Part shown: one piece after another, positions 7,297 through 15,407 of the stretch
How positions within the stretch are numbered: position 1 is the stretch's first letter
Layout: each line of letters opens with the position of its first letter
DNA from: Streptomyces acidicola
GTDB taxonomy: Bacteria > Actinomycetota > Actinomycetes > Streptomycetales > Streptomycetaceae
Length of the DNA: 44,556 nucleotides
Reading direction: 5' to 3'
Assembly: GCF_009377235.1 (NCBI RefSeq)
Contig: NZ_VMNX01000056.1
Span: 1-44,556 of the forward strand
Translations under genes and position numbers: made by a program
The notes under the pieces: generated by a model
What the model was told of the DNA's origin: nothing
The model's database searches: none
What the model saw: only the letters and a program-made list of their open reading frames with translations

Positions 7297-8763
7297 CTAC
7301 TTCTGCGCCCGCACCGGCACGTCGAGGAGCACCCGCGTCCCCCGCTCCGGCGCCGGCACCATGTCGAACGTGCCGCCCAACTCCCCCTCCACCAGCGTCC
7401 GTACGATCTGCAGGCCGAGATTGCCCGAGCTGTGCGGGTCGAAGCCCTCGGGGAGGCCGACGCCGTCGTCCTGGACGGTGACCAGGAGGCGGGCCTCCTT
7501 CGTCGTGCCGCCGCGCACCACCGAGACCTCCACGGTGCCGGTTTCACCCTCACGGAAGCCGTGTTCAAGGGCGTTCTGCAGGATTTCCGTGAGGACCATG
7601 GAGAGCGGGGTCGCCACCTCCGCGTCCAGGATTCCGAACCGGCCGCTGCGCCGGCCCGTGACCTTGCCCGGGGAGATCTCCGCGACCATGGCGAGGACGC
7701 GGTCGGCGATCTCGTCGAACTCCACCCGCTCGTCCAGGTTCTGCGACAGCGTCTCGTGCACGATCGCGATGGACCCGACCCGCCGTACGGCCTCTTCGAG
7801 GGCCGCGCGGCCGCGCTCCGACTCGATGCGCCGGGCCTGGAGGCGCAGGAGCGCGGCCACCGTCTGGAGGTTGTTCTTGACGCGGTGGTGGATCTCCCGG
7901 ATCGTCGCGTCCTTCGTCATCAACTCGCGCTCGCGGCGGCGCAGTTCGGTGACGTCCCTGAGGAGGACCAGTGAGCCGATGCGGGTGCCCTTGGGCTTGA
8001 GCGGGATCGCGCGGAACTGGATGACCCCGTCGCGGGCCTCGATCTCGAACTCGCGCGGCGCCCAGCCGCTGGCCACCTTGGCGAGCGCCTCGTCCACCGG
8101 GCCCCGGGACGGCGCGAGTTCGGCGGTCGTCAGGCCGAGGTGGTGACCCACCAGGTCGGCGGCGAGACCGAGGCGGTGGTAGGCGGAGAGGGCGTTCGGG
8201 GAGGCGTACTGGACGAGGCCGTCGGCGTCGAGCCGGATCAGTCCGTCGCCCACGCGCGGCGAGGCGTCCATCTCAACCTGCTGGTTCGGGAACGGAAACG
8301 ATCCGGCAGCGATCATCTGGGCGAGGTCGGACGCGCTCTGGAGATACGTCAGTTCGAGGCGGCTCGGGGTGCGCACGGTCAGCAGGTTGGTGTTGCGCGC
8401 GATGACACCGAGGACGCGGCCCTCCCGCCGCACAGGAATGGACTCGACCCGTACGGGAACTTCCTCACGCCACTCCGGGTCGCCCTCGCGCACGATCCTG
8501 CCCTCGTCCAGGGCCGCGTCCAGGAGGGGTCGGCGGCCGCGCGGGACGAGATGGCCGACCATGTCGTCCTGGTACGAGGTGGGGCCCGTGTTGGGGCGCA
8601 TCTGGGCGACGGAGACGTAGCGGGTGCCGTCGTGGGTGGGGACCCACAGGACGAGGTCGGCGAAAGAGAGGTCCGAGAGCAGCTGCCACTCCGACACCAG
8701 CAGGTGCAGCCACTCCAGGTCGGAGTCGCTGAGGGCGGTGTGCTGGCGTACGAGTTCGTTCAT
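7297..8763 (-). CDS. PdtaS-like sensor histidine kinase (GAF-PAS-HisKA_2-HATPase)
   Basis: A soluble histidine kinase of about 488 residues with no membrane segment. The N-terminal ~150 residues form a GAF-like sensor domain, followed by a PAS domain (about 165-280). Next comes a HisKA_2 phosphoacceptor with EIHHRVKNNLQT (histidine near residue 292), and then the HATPase domain with NALEHGF and DDGVGLPEGF. This architecture is that of PdtaS, whose partner PdtaR is an ANTAR-domain RNA-binding response regulator. No response regulator is next to it here. The start is ATG at 8763; GTG 8772 is the alternative, and neither has a strong ribosome site. It shares a 521-base divergent region with nagB. 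Confidence 0.88.
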   Translation of the reverse strand: MNELVRQHTALSDSDLEWLHLLVSEWQLLSDLSFADLVLWVPTHDGTRYVSVAQMRPNTGPTSYQDDMVGHLVPRGRRPLLDAALDEGRIVREGDPEWREEVPVRVESIPVRREGRVLGVIARNTNLLTVRTPSRLELTYLQSASDLAQMIAAGSFPFPNQQVEMDASPRVGDGLIRLDADGLVQYASPNALSAYHRLGLAADLVGHHLGLTTAELAPSRGPVDEALAKVASGWAPREFEIEARDGVIQFRAIPLKPKGTRIGSLVLLRDVTELRRRERELMTKDATIREIHHRVKNNLQTVAALLRLQARRIESERGRAALEEAVRRVGSIAIVHETLSQNLDERVEFDEIADRVLAMVAEISPGKVTGRRSGRFGILDAEVATPLSMVLTEILQNALEHGFREGETGTVEVSVVRGGTTKEARLLVTVQDDGVGLPEGFDPHSSGNLGLQIVRTLVEGELGGTFDMVPAPERGTRVLLDVPVRAQK

Positions 8764-9065
8764 GGAGGGCACGTGTGCGAGCGTACCTGGCGGTTCGGAC
8801 AGGACCGCCAGGCCGTGGGAGCACCCTCTGGCACGGCCCCGGAGACACCCGCGGGCCGCGGCGCCTGAGAGGGACCCTCAACCCTCCCGGCACCGCAGCC
8901 CGGAGCAGCATCGGCCGCGGGGTGTGCGGTCCCGGTCGGCCGAAGGATGAGGAGCCGGAGCAGTCAGGGCAGAGAGCGCCGGTTCCTCGGTCCGCCTTCC
9001 TGTGCGGGGAAGACGGAGGCTTGTGGTTCGCATGCTTGGTGGTTACACGCTCTACCTAGGCATTG

Positions 9066-9077
9066 TGGACTAGACCA
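9066..9077. promoter_or_regulatory. DasR-type operator (dre), distal to nagB
   Basis: TGGACTAGACCA is close to the dre consensus ACTGGTCTAGACCACT recognised by DasR, with one mismatch in the core palindrome. It lies about 210 bases before the nagB start and just upstream of a TTGACG promoter element. Its core is identical to the dre core upstream of dasR at 15263-15274. Confidence 0.65.
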
Positions 9078-9094
9078 CCACGTGTGTCCATGCG

Positions 9095-9133
9095 TTGACG
9101 GATGTTTGTTGTTGTCGCATTGTCCAACATCCG
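9095..9133 (+). promoter_or_regulatory. Promoter nested in a long inverted repeat
   Basis: TTGACG at 9095-9100 and CATTGT at 9118-9123 are spaced by 17 bases, as in a housekeeping promoter (the -10 is weak). An inverted repeat, CGGATGTT at 9099-9106 and AACATCCG at 9126-9133 (spacer 19), brackets the region from -35 to just past -10. That is where a repressor operator would be expected. The binding protein is unknown; the motif is not a dre. Confidence 0.4.
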
Positions 9134-9218
9134 CTGACGCCCTCCACGCAGAGTAGCCCTCTTCGGTTCACGTGGGGGACCCGATCGAGACACTCGCCAG
9201 AAGGCGCTTCTGCTAGAT

Positions 9219-9230
9219 TGGTCTAAACCA
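9219..9230. promoter_or_regulatory. DasR-type operator (dre) at nagB
   Basis: TGGTCTAAACCA is an almost perfect dre core, 54 bases before the nagB start, and overlaps a TAGATT -10-like element at 9214-9219. DasR bound here would block the promoter; glucosamine-6-phosphate and related sugar phosphates release DasR. Known biology of the das regulon plus motif. Confidence 0.8.
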
Positions 9231-9284
9231 CATCGTGCCCTTCCGGGTCCCAGTTGAGTCCCTCTCCAGATCGGCAGGCCCAGC

Positions 9285-10070
9285 GTGGAAGTTGTCATCG
9301 TCCCGGACGTGAAGGCAGGCGGCGAAGTCATCGCCGAGGCCATGGCCCAGCTGCTCCGGCGCAGGCCCGACGCCCTGCTCGGAGTGGCCACCGGCTCCAC
9401 ACCGCTGCCCGTCTACCAGGCGCTGACGGCACGCGTGGGCTCCGGCGCGGTGGACGTGTCGCGAGCCCGCATAGCCCAGCTCGACGAGTACGTGGGGCTG
9501 CCGGCCGAGCACCCCGAGTCGTACCGTTCCGTGCTCCGGCGCGAGGTGCTCCAGCCGCTGGGCATCGGCATGGACGCGTTCATGGGGCCCGACGGCACCG
9601 CCGAGGACGTGCAGGGGGCGTGCGAGGCGTACGACAAGGCGCTCGCCGAGGCCGGAGGGGTGGACCTCCAGCTGCTCGGGATCGGGACCGACGGGCACAT
9701 CGGGTTCAACGAGCCGTGCTCCTCGCTCACCTCCCGGACGCGGATCAAGACACTCACCGAGCAGACCCGGATCGACAACGCGCGGTTCTTCGGCGGCGAC
9801 ATCGAGCAGGTGCCGCACCACGTCATCACCCAGGGCATCGGGACGATCCTGGAGGCGCGGCACCTGGTCCTGCTCGCGACGGGTGAGGGCAAGGCGGACG
9901 CGGTGGCGGCGACGGTGGAGGGGCCCGTCGCCGCGGTGTGCCCGGCCTCGGCACTGCAGCTCCACCGGCACGCCACGGTCGTCGTGGACGAGGCCGCGGC
10001 GTCCGAGCTGAAGCTCGCGGACTACTTCCGGCACACGTATGCGAACAAGCCGGAGTGGCAGGGGATCTGA
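9285..10070 (+). CDS. nagB: Glucosamine-6-phosphate deaminase
   Basis: A 261-residue enzyme that converts glucosamine-6-phosphate to fructose-6-phosphate and ammonia, the last step in bringing N-acetylglucosamine into glycolysis. Family motifs are visible: GVATGSTPLPVY (substrate phosphate loop), LDEYVGLP with D67, and the catalytic GIGTDGHIGFNEP with D136, H138 and E143. The start is GTG at 9285. The dre at 9219-9230 places it under DasR, which fits the dasABCD transporter operon on the other side of a shared terminator. Length is normal for the family (about 260). Confidence 0.95.
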   Translation: MEVVIVPDVKAGGEVIAEAMAQLLRRRPDALLGVATGSTPLPVYQALTARVGSGAVDVSRARIAQLDEYVGLPAEHPESYRSVLRREVLQPLGIGMDAFMGPDGTAEDVQGACEAYDKALAEAGGVDLQLLGIGTDGHIGFNEPCSSLTSRTRIKTLTEQTRIDNARFFGGDIEQVPHHVITQGIGTILEARHLVLLATGEGKADAVAATVEGPVAAVCPASALQLHRHATVVVDEAAASELKLADYFRHTYANKPEWQGI

Positions 10071-10149
10071 ACGGGGCGCTGCGCTTGCAGCGTGGACATG
10101 CCGATCAGAGCACGGGACTGACGAGAGTTGCGGTCTGCAGTCGTACGTG

Positions 10150-10187
10150 GCTGGTCGCGCAGTTCCCCGCGCCCCTTCGGGGCGCGG
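10150..10187 (+). terminator. Terminator with a dispersed Streptomyces repeat
   Basis: A stem CCGCGCCC/GGGCGCGG with a CTTCG loop (10167-10187) is preceded by GGCTGGTCGCGCAGTTCC. The same block, inverted, occurs at 29946-29983. It lies between the convergent nagB and dasD, and in both copies it points the way the preceding gene is transcribed. Likely a mobile-like or selected terminator cassette. Confidence 0.65.
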
Positions 10188-10217
10188 CCGCGCCCTTCCC
10201 CACCGGCCGGCCCGCCG

Positions 10218-11723
10218 TCACTCCCCCGCGATGACCTCCGCCGCCGCGCGTCCGCACACCCGGGCCGCGCCGTGGGTGGCGATGTGGAGGGCGCCGCGGG
10301 GCGGGGACTGGGGGACGCCCATCTCGACGACGATCGTTTCGGGGCGGGCGGCCAGGAGCGTGTCGAGGGCCGCGTCCATCCACGCGTGACGGTGCGCGTC
10401 GCGGACCACGGCCACGATCCGCCGGGCGCCCGCGGAGGCCAGGGCCGCCTGTGCCGCTCCCTCCCCCGCGAAGCTCGCCGTCTCCGTACCGGGCAGCAGG
10501 CGCGCCAGTTCCGCCGCGACGCCCCACGGGGTCTCGTCCCCGACGGCGATGTTGGCGACCGGAGTGAAGGCCGCGACGAAGGGCGGCTCGCTCACGGGCT
10601 CGTACGTCGTGGAGCGTGTCACCGTCAGCGCACGGCGGGCGGCCGTGAGGCCGACGTCGTCGGTACGCGTGCCACCGCTCTCGGCGGTACGTGTGCCCGC
10701 CCAGGACGCCAGCTTCCGTACCCGGGCCGCCGCGTCGGCCAGGCGCTCCTCGGGCAGTTCGCCGGAGCGAACCGCCGAGACGAGGGCGTCCCGCAGGCGG
10801 CGTACCGTCTCGTCGTCCGCGAGGCCTCCGCCGACGCAGATCGCGTCCGCGCCCGCGGCGATGGCGAGGACGCTGCCGCGCTCGATGCCGTAGGTGGAGG
10901 CGATGGCCTTCATTTCCATGCCGTCGGTGACGATCAGGCCGTCGTGGCCGAGGTCCTCGCGCAGCAGGTCTGTCAGGACGCGCCGGGAGAGGGTCGCCGG
11001 GTACTCCCCGTCCAGGGCCGGGACCAGGATGTGCGCGCTCATGATCGCCTTGGTGCCGGCGGCGATCGCGGCCCGGAAGGGGGCCACGTCGCGGGCCCGG
11101 AGCAGGGACTGATCCGCGTCGATGCGGGGCAGCGCGTGATGGGAGTCCACCGCCGTGTCGCCGTGCCCGGGGAAGTGCTTCGTGCAGGCCGCGACTCCGG
11201 CGGCCTGGAGCCCCGAGACGTAGGCGGCCGTGTGCCGGGCCACGAGGTCGGGGTCCGCGCCGAAGGAGCGCACCCCGATCACGGGGTTGGACGGGTTGGC
11301 GTTGACGTCCGCGGACGGGGCCCAGTTCAGGTTGATGCCGCACTCCGCGAGGCGGCGGCCCAGCTCGTGGGCCACCTCGCGGGTGAGGTCCACGTCGTCC
11401 ACGGCGCCCAGCGCGTGGTTGCCCGGGAAGGAGGAGCCGGTGCGCACCTCCAGGCGCGTCACGTCACCGCCCTCCTCGTCGATCGCGACCAGGACGTCCT
11501 CGCGTTCGGCACGCAACTGGTCGGTCAGGGCCGCGAGCTGCTCGGGCGAGGCGACGTTGCGGCCGAACAGGCCCACCGAGGCGAGGCCCTCGCCCAGGCG
11601 GCGCAGCAGCCAGTCGGGGGCGGTGGTGCCCGGGAAGCCGGGCTGGAGGACGGTCAGGGCGTCCCGCGTCAGGGTGTCCTGTCCGGAACCGGGCACGGTG
11701 GTGCCACCGGCGATCGTCGTCAT
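10218..11723 (-). CDS. dasD: GH3 beta-N-acetylhexosaminidase DasD
   Basis: A 501-residue glycoside hydrolase family 3 enzyme of the NagZ type that releases N-acetylglucosamine from chitobiose or muropeptides. The family signature KHFPGHGDT (182-190) with DSHH just after supplies the histidine acid/base of NagZ-like enzymes. The nucleophile is D267 in IVTDGMEM. No signal peptide is seen, so it should act in the cytoplasm on imported chitobiose. The C-terminal ~150 residues are an extra domain. The start is 8 bases after the dasC stop, so it is the last gene of the dasA-dasB-dasC-dasD operon and is controlled with it by DasR. Confidence 0.9.
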   Translation of the reverse strand: MTTIAGGTTVPGSGQDTLTRDALTVLQPGFPGTTAPDWLLRRLGEGLASVGLFGRNVASPEQLAALTDQLRAEREDVLVAIDEEGGDVTRLEVRTGSSFPGNHALGAVDDVDLTREVAHELGRRLAECGINLNWAPSADVNANPSNPVIGVRSFGADPDLVARHTAAYVSGLQAAGVAACTKHFPGHGDTAVDSHHALPRIDADQSLLRARDVAPFRAAIAAGTKAIMSAHILVPALDGEYPATLSRRVLTDLLREDLGHDGLIVTDGMEMKAIASTYGIERGSVLAIAAGADAICVGGGLADDETVRRLRDALVSAVRSGELPEERLADAAARVRKLASWAGTRTAESGGTRTDDVGLTAARRALTVTRSTTYEPVSEPPFVAAFTPVANIAVGDETPWGVAAELARLLPGTETASFAGEGAAQAALASAGARRIVAVVRDAHRHAWMDAALDTLLAARPETIVVEMGVPQSPPRGALHIATHGAARVCGRAAAEVIAGE

Positions 11724-11730
11724 GGGTGCG

Positions 11731-12636
11731 TTATCCCTTCACGGCGCCCGCGGTGAGGCCCGCGGCCATCTTGCGCTGGACGAGGAGGAAGAGGACGACG
11801 ATCGGCACCGCCATCATCGTGGAGCCGGCCATCATCGGGGCGTACTCGGTGCCGTGCTTGGTGGTGAAGTTGCCGAGCCAGACCGTCGCCGTCTGGTTCT
11901 GCTGGCTCATCAGCATCAGGGCGTACAGGTACTCGTTCCACGCCTGGATGAAGCCGTACACCGAGGTGGCCACCAGACCGGGCGCGAGCAGCGGGAAGAC
12001 CACCCGGACGAACGCACCCGTGCGTGAGCAGCCGTCGACCATGGCCGCCTCCTCCAGCTCGCGCGGGATGTTGACGATGAAGCCGCGCAGCGTCCACACC
12101 GTGAACGGGAGGATGAAGGTGAGGTACGTGATGATCAGGCCGGACAGCCTGTCGTACTGGTTCAGGTCGTTCAGCAGCAGGAAGACCGGGATGATCATCG
12201 CTACCAGCGGGACCATCTGCACCGCCAGGACTCCGACGATCACCACCTTCCGGCCGCGGAAGGCGAAGCGGGAGATGGCCAGGGCCGCCAGCATGCCGAC
12301 CACGACGCCGATCACGACCACCGTGAGGGACACGACGAGGCTGCGGGCGACCGGGCCCCAGAAGTCGGCGACGTCCAGCGCCCGCTTGAAGTTGGCGACG
12401 GTGAGTCCGGTCGGCAGCAGGCTCGGATCCGGGTCGATGGCGTCCTTCGCCGGTTTGAACGCCGTGTTCAGCATCCAGTAGACGGGGAAGCCCACGGTGA
12501 CGAAGACCAGCAGGCCGAGCAGGTTCCAGCCGAGCCTGGACTTCCGCGGCCCCGCGGGGGCGGGGGTGCTCATGCCCGTCAGGCCGCTGGTACCGGTCAC
12601 GCGGGTGGTGCCGGTCATGCCGCTCATGCTGCTCAT
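11731..12636 (-). CDS. dasC: Chitobiose ABC transporter permease DasC
   Basis: A 301-residue inner-membrane permease of the sugar ABC transporter family (MalG-like), with six predicted membrane helices. The ATPase-contact EAA loop reads EEAAMVDGCSRTGAFVRVVFP. The polar N-terminus contains several methionines; the ATG at 12636 overlaps the dasB stop in an ATGA junction and is chosen, but ATGs at 12627 and 12618 are also possible. It pairs with DasB to form the membrane channel for N,N'-diacetylchitobiose delivered by DasA. No ATPase gene is present; MsiK, encoded elsewhere, is the expected motor. Confidence 0.92.
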   Translation of the reverse strand: MSSMSGMTGTTRVTGTSGLTGMSTPAPAGPRKSRLGWNLLGLLVFVTVGFPVYWMLNTAFKPAKDAIDPDPSLLPTGLTVANFKRALDVADFWGPVARSLVVSLTVVVIGVVVGMLAALAISRFAFRGRKVVIVGVLAVQMVPLVAMIIPVFLLLNDLNQYDRLSGLIITYLTFILPFTVWTLRGFIVNIPRELEEAAMVDGCSRTGAFVRVVFPLLAPGLVATSVYGFIQAWNEYLYALMLMSQQNQTATVWLGNFTTKHGTEYAPMMAGSTMMAVPIVVLFLLVQRKMAAGLTAGAVKG

Positions 12637-13628
12637 TCGACGTCTCCGATCTTCAGCATCTGCCGCATGTAGACGGCGACGACGCCGAGCAGCAACAGCA
12701 CGGTGAGCAGGGCGATCGCCGAGCCCTGGGCGTAGTCGTTCACGACGAACGCCTTGTCGTAGGAGTAGGTGGTGAGCAACTGGAACTCGGCCTCCGGGTG
12801 GCCGTTCCGCATCACGAACACCTGGGGGAAGACGCCCATGTCCCAGATGACCGAGAGGGTCGTGAGCATCACGATGATCGGCTTGAGGATCGGCAGGGTG
12901 ACGTAGCGGAACACGCCCCACGCGCCCGCGCCGTCCAGCCGGGCCGCCTCCTGCAGTTCCTTCGGCACCTGGGTGAGGCCCGCGCTGAGCGTGATCACCA
13001 CGAACGGCACCGCGCCCCACACCACCAGCAGCATGATCACGGCCAGGCCCTGCGGTCCGCTCGCGAACCAGTTGTGGCCGATCATGTCGACGCCCGGCAG
13101 CTTGCTGAGCAGCGCGTTGAAGACGCCGTAGTCGGAGTCGAAGAGCCACTTGAAGACCGTGGTGGCCACGATGATGGGCATGCCCCAGCTCGCCACCAGC
13201 GCGATGTTGATCAGCGTCTTCACCCAGCCGGAGACCTGCTGGAGGAGCAGCGCGATCAGCATGCCGATGACCATCGTGAAGACGACCGCTCCGGCCGTGA
13301 AGACGACGGTCCGTACGACGACCGCCCAGAACTCGCCGTCGCCCAGCACGTCGGTGAAGTTCGCGAAGCCGACGGACTCGGCCGGCTGGAAGCCCCACAG
13401 CTGGGACTGGCCGAACTTCTGGAAGGACAGGGTGAAGAGCCGGACCAGCGGATAGCCGAGGACGAGCACGAGGATCAGCAGGCAGGGCGCGAGCAGCGCC
13501 CAGGGTACGGCGGCCCCGCCCGGGGTGCGCCGCGCGCGTGGTGTCTCCCTGGCGGCCGGGGACGGTGTCGGCGGTGCCTGCCGCGGGGGCGGCACCTTGG
13601 CGGGGGTGGTCGTGTCTGCGGCACTCAT
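12633..13628 (-). CDS. dasB: Chitobiose ABC transporter permease DasB
   Basis: A 331-residue inner-membrane permease (MalF-like). A proline-rich cytoplasmic N-terminus of about 40 residues precedes six predicted helices, and the EAA loop reads LQEAARLDGAGAWGVFRYVTLP. The start is ATG at 13628. The stop overlaps the dasC start by four bases, so the two permeases are translationally coupled. The gap of 90 bases to dasA upstream contains a tandem repeat and a short stem, which may let dasA be made in excess over the permeases, as is usual for binding proteins. Confidence 0.92.
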   Translation of the reverse strand: MSAADTTTPAKVPPPRQAPPTPSPAARETPRARRTPGGAAVPWALLAPCLLILVLVLGYPLVRLFTLSFQKFGQSQLWGFQPAESVGFANFTDVLGDGEFWAVVVRTVVFTAGAVVFTMVIGMLIALLLQQVSGWVKTLINIALVASWGMPIIVATTVFKWLFDSDYGVFNALLSKLPGVDMIGHNWFASGPQGLAVIMLLVVWGAVPFVVITLSAGLTQVPKELQEAARLDGAGAWGVFRYVTLPILKPIIVMLTTLSVIWDMGVFPQVFVMRNGHPEAEFQLLTTYSYDKAFVVNDYAQGSAIALLTVLLLLGVVAVYMRQMLKIGDVE

Positions 13629-13650
13629 CGCGCGCTCCTCAGCGGTCCCT

Positions 13651-13684
13651 CAGGTCGTACGGGCAGCCAGGTCGTACGGGCAGC
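13651..13684. repeat. Two-copy 17-base tandem repeat between dasA and dasB
   Basis: CAGGTCGTACGGGCAGC occurs twice without a gap or mismatch. Next to it, GGACTCCG and CGGAGCC (13685-13706) can form a short stem. Both lie in the leader of dasB, after the dasA stop. It may be a recent slip duplication or an mRNA-processing element. Confidence 0.7.
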
Positions 13685-13718
13685 GGGACTCCGCCGGTGA
13701 CGGAGCCCCGCTCGCGGG

Positions 13719-15002
13719 TCACTTGGTGTTGATGACCTTGTCGATCGCGGCGTCCGCCTCCTTGGCCGCCGCCTCGACCGACTGCTTGCCGGTGCCGATG
13801 TTCTGCAGCATGGTCTGCAGGATCTGGGCCTTCTCGACCTGGCCCCAGCCCGGCGCCATCGGGACGAACCAGTTGGACTCGGCCGCGGTGGCCGGGACCG
13901 CTGTCGCCGGGTCGCTCTTGAGGGTCGCGAGGTCCGTCTTGTTGTTGGGCAGGTTGCCCTTGGCCATCAGGCCCTTCTGACCGGAGGGGCCGGTGAAGGC
14001 GTTGATCCACTCGGCGGCGACGGCCTGGGCGTCGGACTTCACCGGGACGGCGAGGTCGGAGCCGCCCAGGAAGACGGGCATGTTCTTGCCGGACGGGCCC
14101 GGCATGACGAAGTTCTCCAGGTTGTCCTTGAGCTTGCCGGTCTTGTCGTTCTTCGGGTCCGCGGCGGTCGCGCCCTCCCAGGCGGCGGCGAAGATCATGG
14201 CGGACTTGCCCTGGCCGTAGACGATGTAGCGGTCCGACTCGTCCTTGGTCTTGTCACCGTTCATGTAGGTGTCGATGACGTTCTTGAACTCCCCCAGGCC
14301 CTTGACGGACTCGGGCGAGGACAGGGTGGCCTTCCACTGGCCGCCCTCCTCCTTGGCGATGGCGCCGCCGGCGTCGTACACGAAGGACATGGCCGCGTAC
14401 CAGTCACGGGTGGGCTGGTACCAGGCGTTGAACTTGCCGCCCTGCTCCTTCTGGATCTTGTCGAGGGCGGCGGTGAGCTCGTCGTACGTCGTGGGCGGGG
14501 ACGTGATGCCGGACTGCTTCGCGATGTCCTTGCGCCAGTTGGCGACGCGGCCGCCCGCGTAGTACGGGACGCCGTACGTCTTGCCCTCGTAGGTCACGGA
14601 GGCCTTGAGGCCGTCGAGCCAGGCGTCCGCGTTGTCGAACTCGGACGGCTCCAGGGGGGCGAAGGCGCCCTTGACCATGTAGCCGAGCATCTCGGTGTTG
14701 CCCATCTCGACCACGTCGGGCGCCTTGTCGGTGGCGAGGACGGCGTCGAGCTTGGTGTTCTTGTCGGGCCAGCCGTAGTACTCGTGCTTGATCGTGATGC
14801 CCGGGTGCTTCTTCTTGACGGCCGCGTCGGCGGCCTTCACCAGCTCCGGCCAGTTGTTCTGCGCGTCCACCGTGAGCCAGACCGTCAGCTCCTTGGCATC
14901 CGCCCCCTGGCCGGACCCCTCGGCCTTGCTGCCGCCCCCACACGCAGCGACGGAAACCATCATGCCCGCGATACCGATCGCGGCTGTCAGCTTGCGCTTC
15001 AC
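13719..15002 (-). CDS. dasA: Chitobiose-binding lipoprotein DasA
   Basis: A 427-residue extracellular solute-binding lipoprotein that captures chitobiose (and related GlcNAc oligomers) for DasB-DasC. The signal peptide is MKRKLTAAIGIAGMMVSVAAC, with the lipidated cysteine at 21 followed by GGG. The mature part has the SBP family 1 fold; PDVVEMGNTE and GVPYYAGGRVANWRKDI are typical segments. The start is GTG at 15002 with GAGGAGGG ahead. Two dre palindromes upstream (15093-15104, 15117-15128) place it under DasR. It heads the dasABCD operon. Confidence 0.95.
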   Translation of the reverse strand: MKRKLTAAIGIAGMMVSVAACGGGSKAEGSGQGADAKELTVWLTVDAQNNWPELVKAADAAVKKKHPGITIKHEYYGWPDKNTKLDAVLATDKAPDVVEMGNTEMLGYMVKGAFAPLEPSEFDNADAWLDGLKASVTYEGKTYGVPYYAGGRVANWRKDIAKQSGITSPPTTYDELTAALDKIQKEQGGKFNAWYQPTRDWYAAMSFVYDAGGAIAKEEGGQWKATLSSPESVKGLGEFKNVIDTYMNGDKTKDESDRYIVYGQGKSAMIFAAAWEGATAADPKNDKTGKLKDNLENFVMPGPSGKNMPVFLGGSDLAVPVKSDAQAVAAEWINAFTGPSGQKGLMAKGNLPNNKTDLATLKSDPATAVPATAAESNWFVPMAPGWGQVEKAQILQTMLQNIGTGKQSVEAAAKEADAAIDKVINTK

Positions 15003-15092
15003 GCCACCCTCCTCAGGGATGCCACGTACCCCCCTGCCCACCGCGGTGACATACGACGAGGTACTGCCCGTGGGGCCGGGACACTGGACCAA

Positions 15093-15104
15093 TGGTGTAG
15101 ACCA
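15093..15104. promoter_or_regulatory. DasR operator (dre) of dasA, proximal
   Basis: TGGTGTAGACCA, flanked by AA and GT, is a dre with one mismatch in the core. It lies 91 bases before the dasA start and downstream of the predicted dasA transcription start, so it may act as a roadblock. Confidence 0.75.
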
Positions 15105-15112
15105 GTGCGCCG

Positions 15113-15141
15113 AGCTTGGCCCAGACCAATAGGTGTGTCAA
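15113..15141 (-). promoter_or_regulatory. dasA promoter with a dre in its spacer
   Basis: On the minus strand, TTGACA (15136-15141) is a perfect -35 element. A weak -10, CAAGCT (15113-15118), follows after 17 bases. A degenerate dre, TGGCCCAGACCA on the plus strand (15117-15128), fills the spacer and touches the -10, so DasR binding would exclude RNA polymerase. Confidence 0.6.
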
Positions 15142-15262
15142 GGGTGTGGGAGTGCACCCTCACCAGCCGTTATGGGACCTACATATGCAGGGACCTTTAA
15201 GTAAGAAGCCGACGAAACCAGCGAGCCCCGCGCGCACAATCGGGTAGACCACTGCGCCGCGG

Positions 15263-15296
15263 TGGACTAGACCAGCAAGGGGCGTGAAGGTATACA
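15263..15296 (+). promoter_or_regulatory. dasR promoter with dre over the -35
   Basis: The dre core TGGACTAGACCA (15263-15274) contains TAGACC (15268-15273), which acts as a -35 element exactly 17 bases before TATACA (15291-15296), a good -10. DasR would therefore repress its own gene. The leader to the dasR start is about 105 bases. Confidence 0.7.
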
Positions 15297-15407
15297 GAGG
15301 GATCACGCAGTGTGCGGGGAACACCCGCACCCGAAGCCGTGCCACGATGTGAGCCGTGACCGAGATCCGTCGGGTCGCGTCGGCACCGGGAGCCGGGAAG
15401 GCGGAGC

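Larger units (their letters stand above)
8764..9284. other. Divergent control region, kinase gene and nagB
   Basis: A stretch of 521 bases with no convincing gene. The first 250 bases hold nothing I can name. The rest contains two DasR-type palindromes (9066-9077 and 9219-9230) and a promoter-like pair embedded in an inverted repeat (9095-9133). TAGATT at 9214-9219 is a possible nagB -10 element that touches the second DasR site. Confidence 0.5.
15003..15407. other. Divergent dasA-dasR control region
   Basis: A stretch of 405 bases with no gene. It contains two dre sites on the dasA side, one on the dasR side, a dre half-site (GGTAGACCACT at 15243-15253) and recognisable promoters for both genes. 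It is the control hub of the chitobiose regulon in this window. Confidence 0.75.

Noticed and set aside
15243..15253. Extra full DasR site upstream of dasR
   Set aside because: Only the right half (TAGACCACT) matches; the left half does not, so it is at best a weak half-site.
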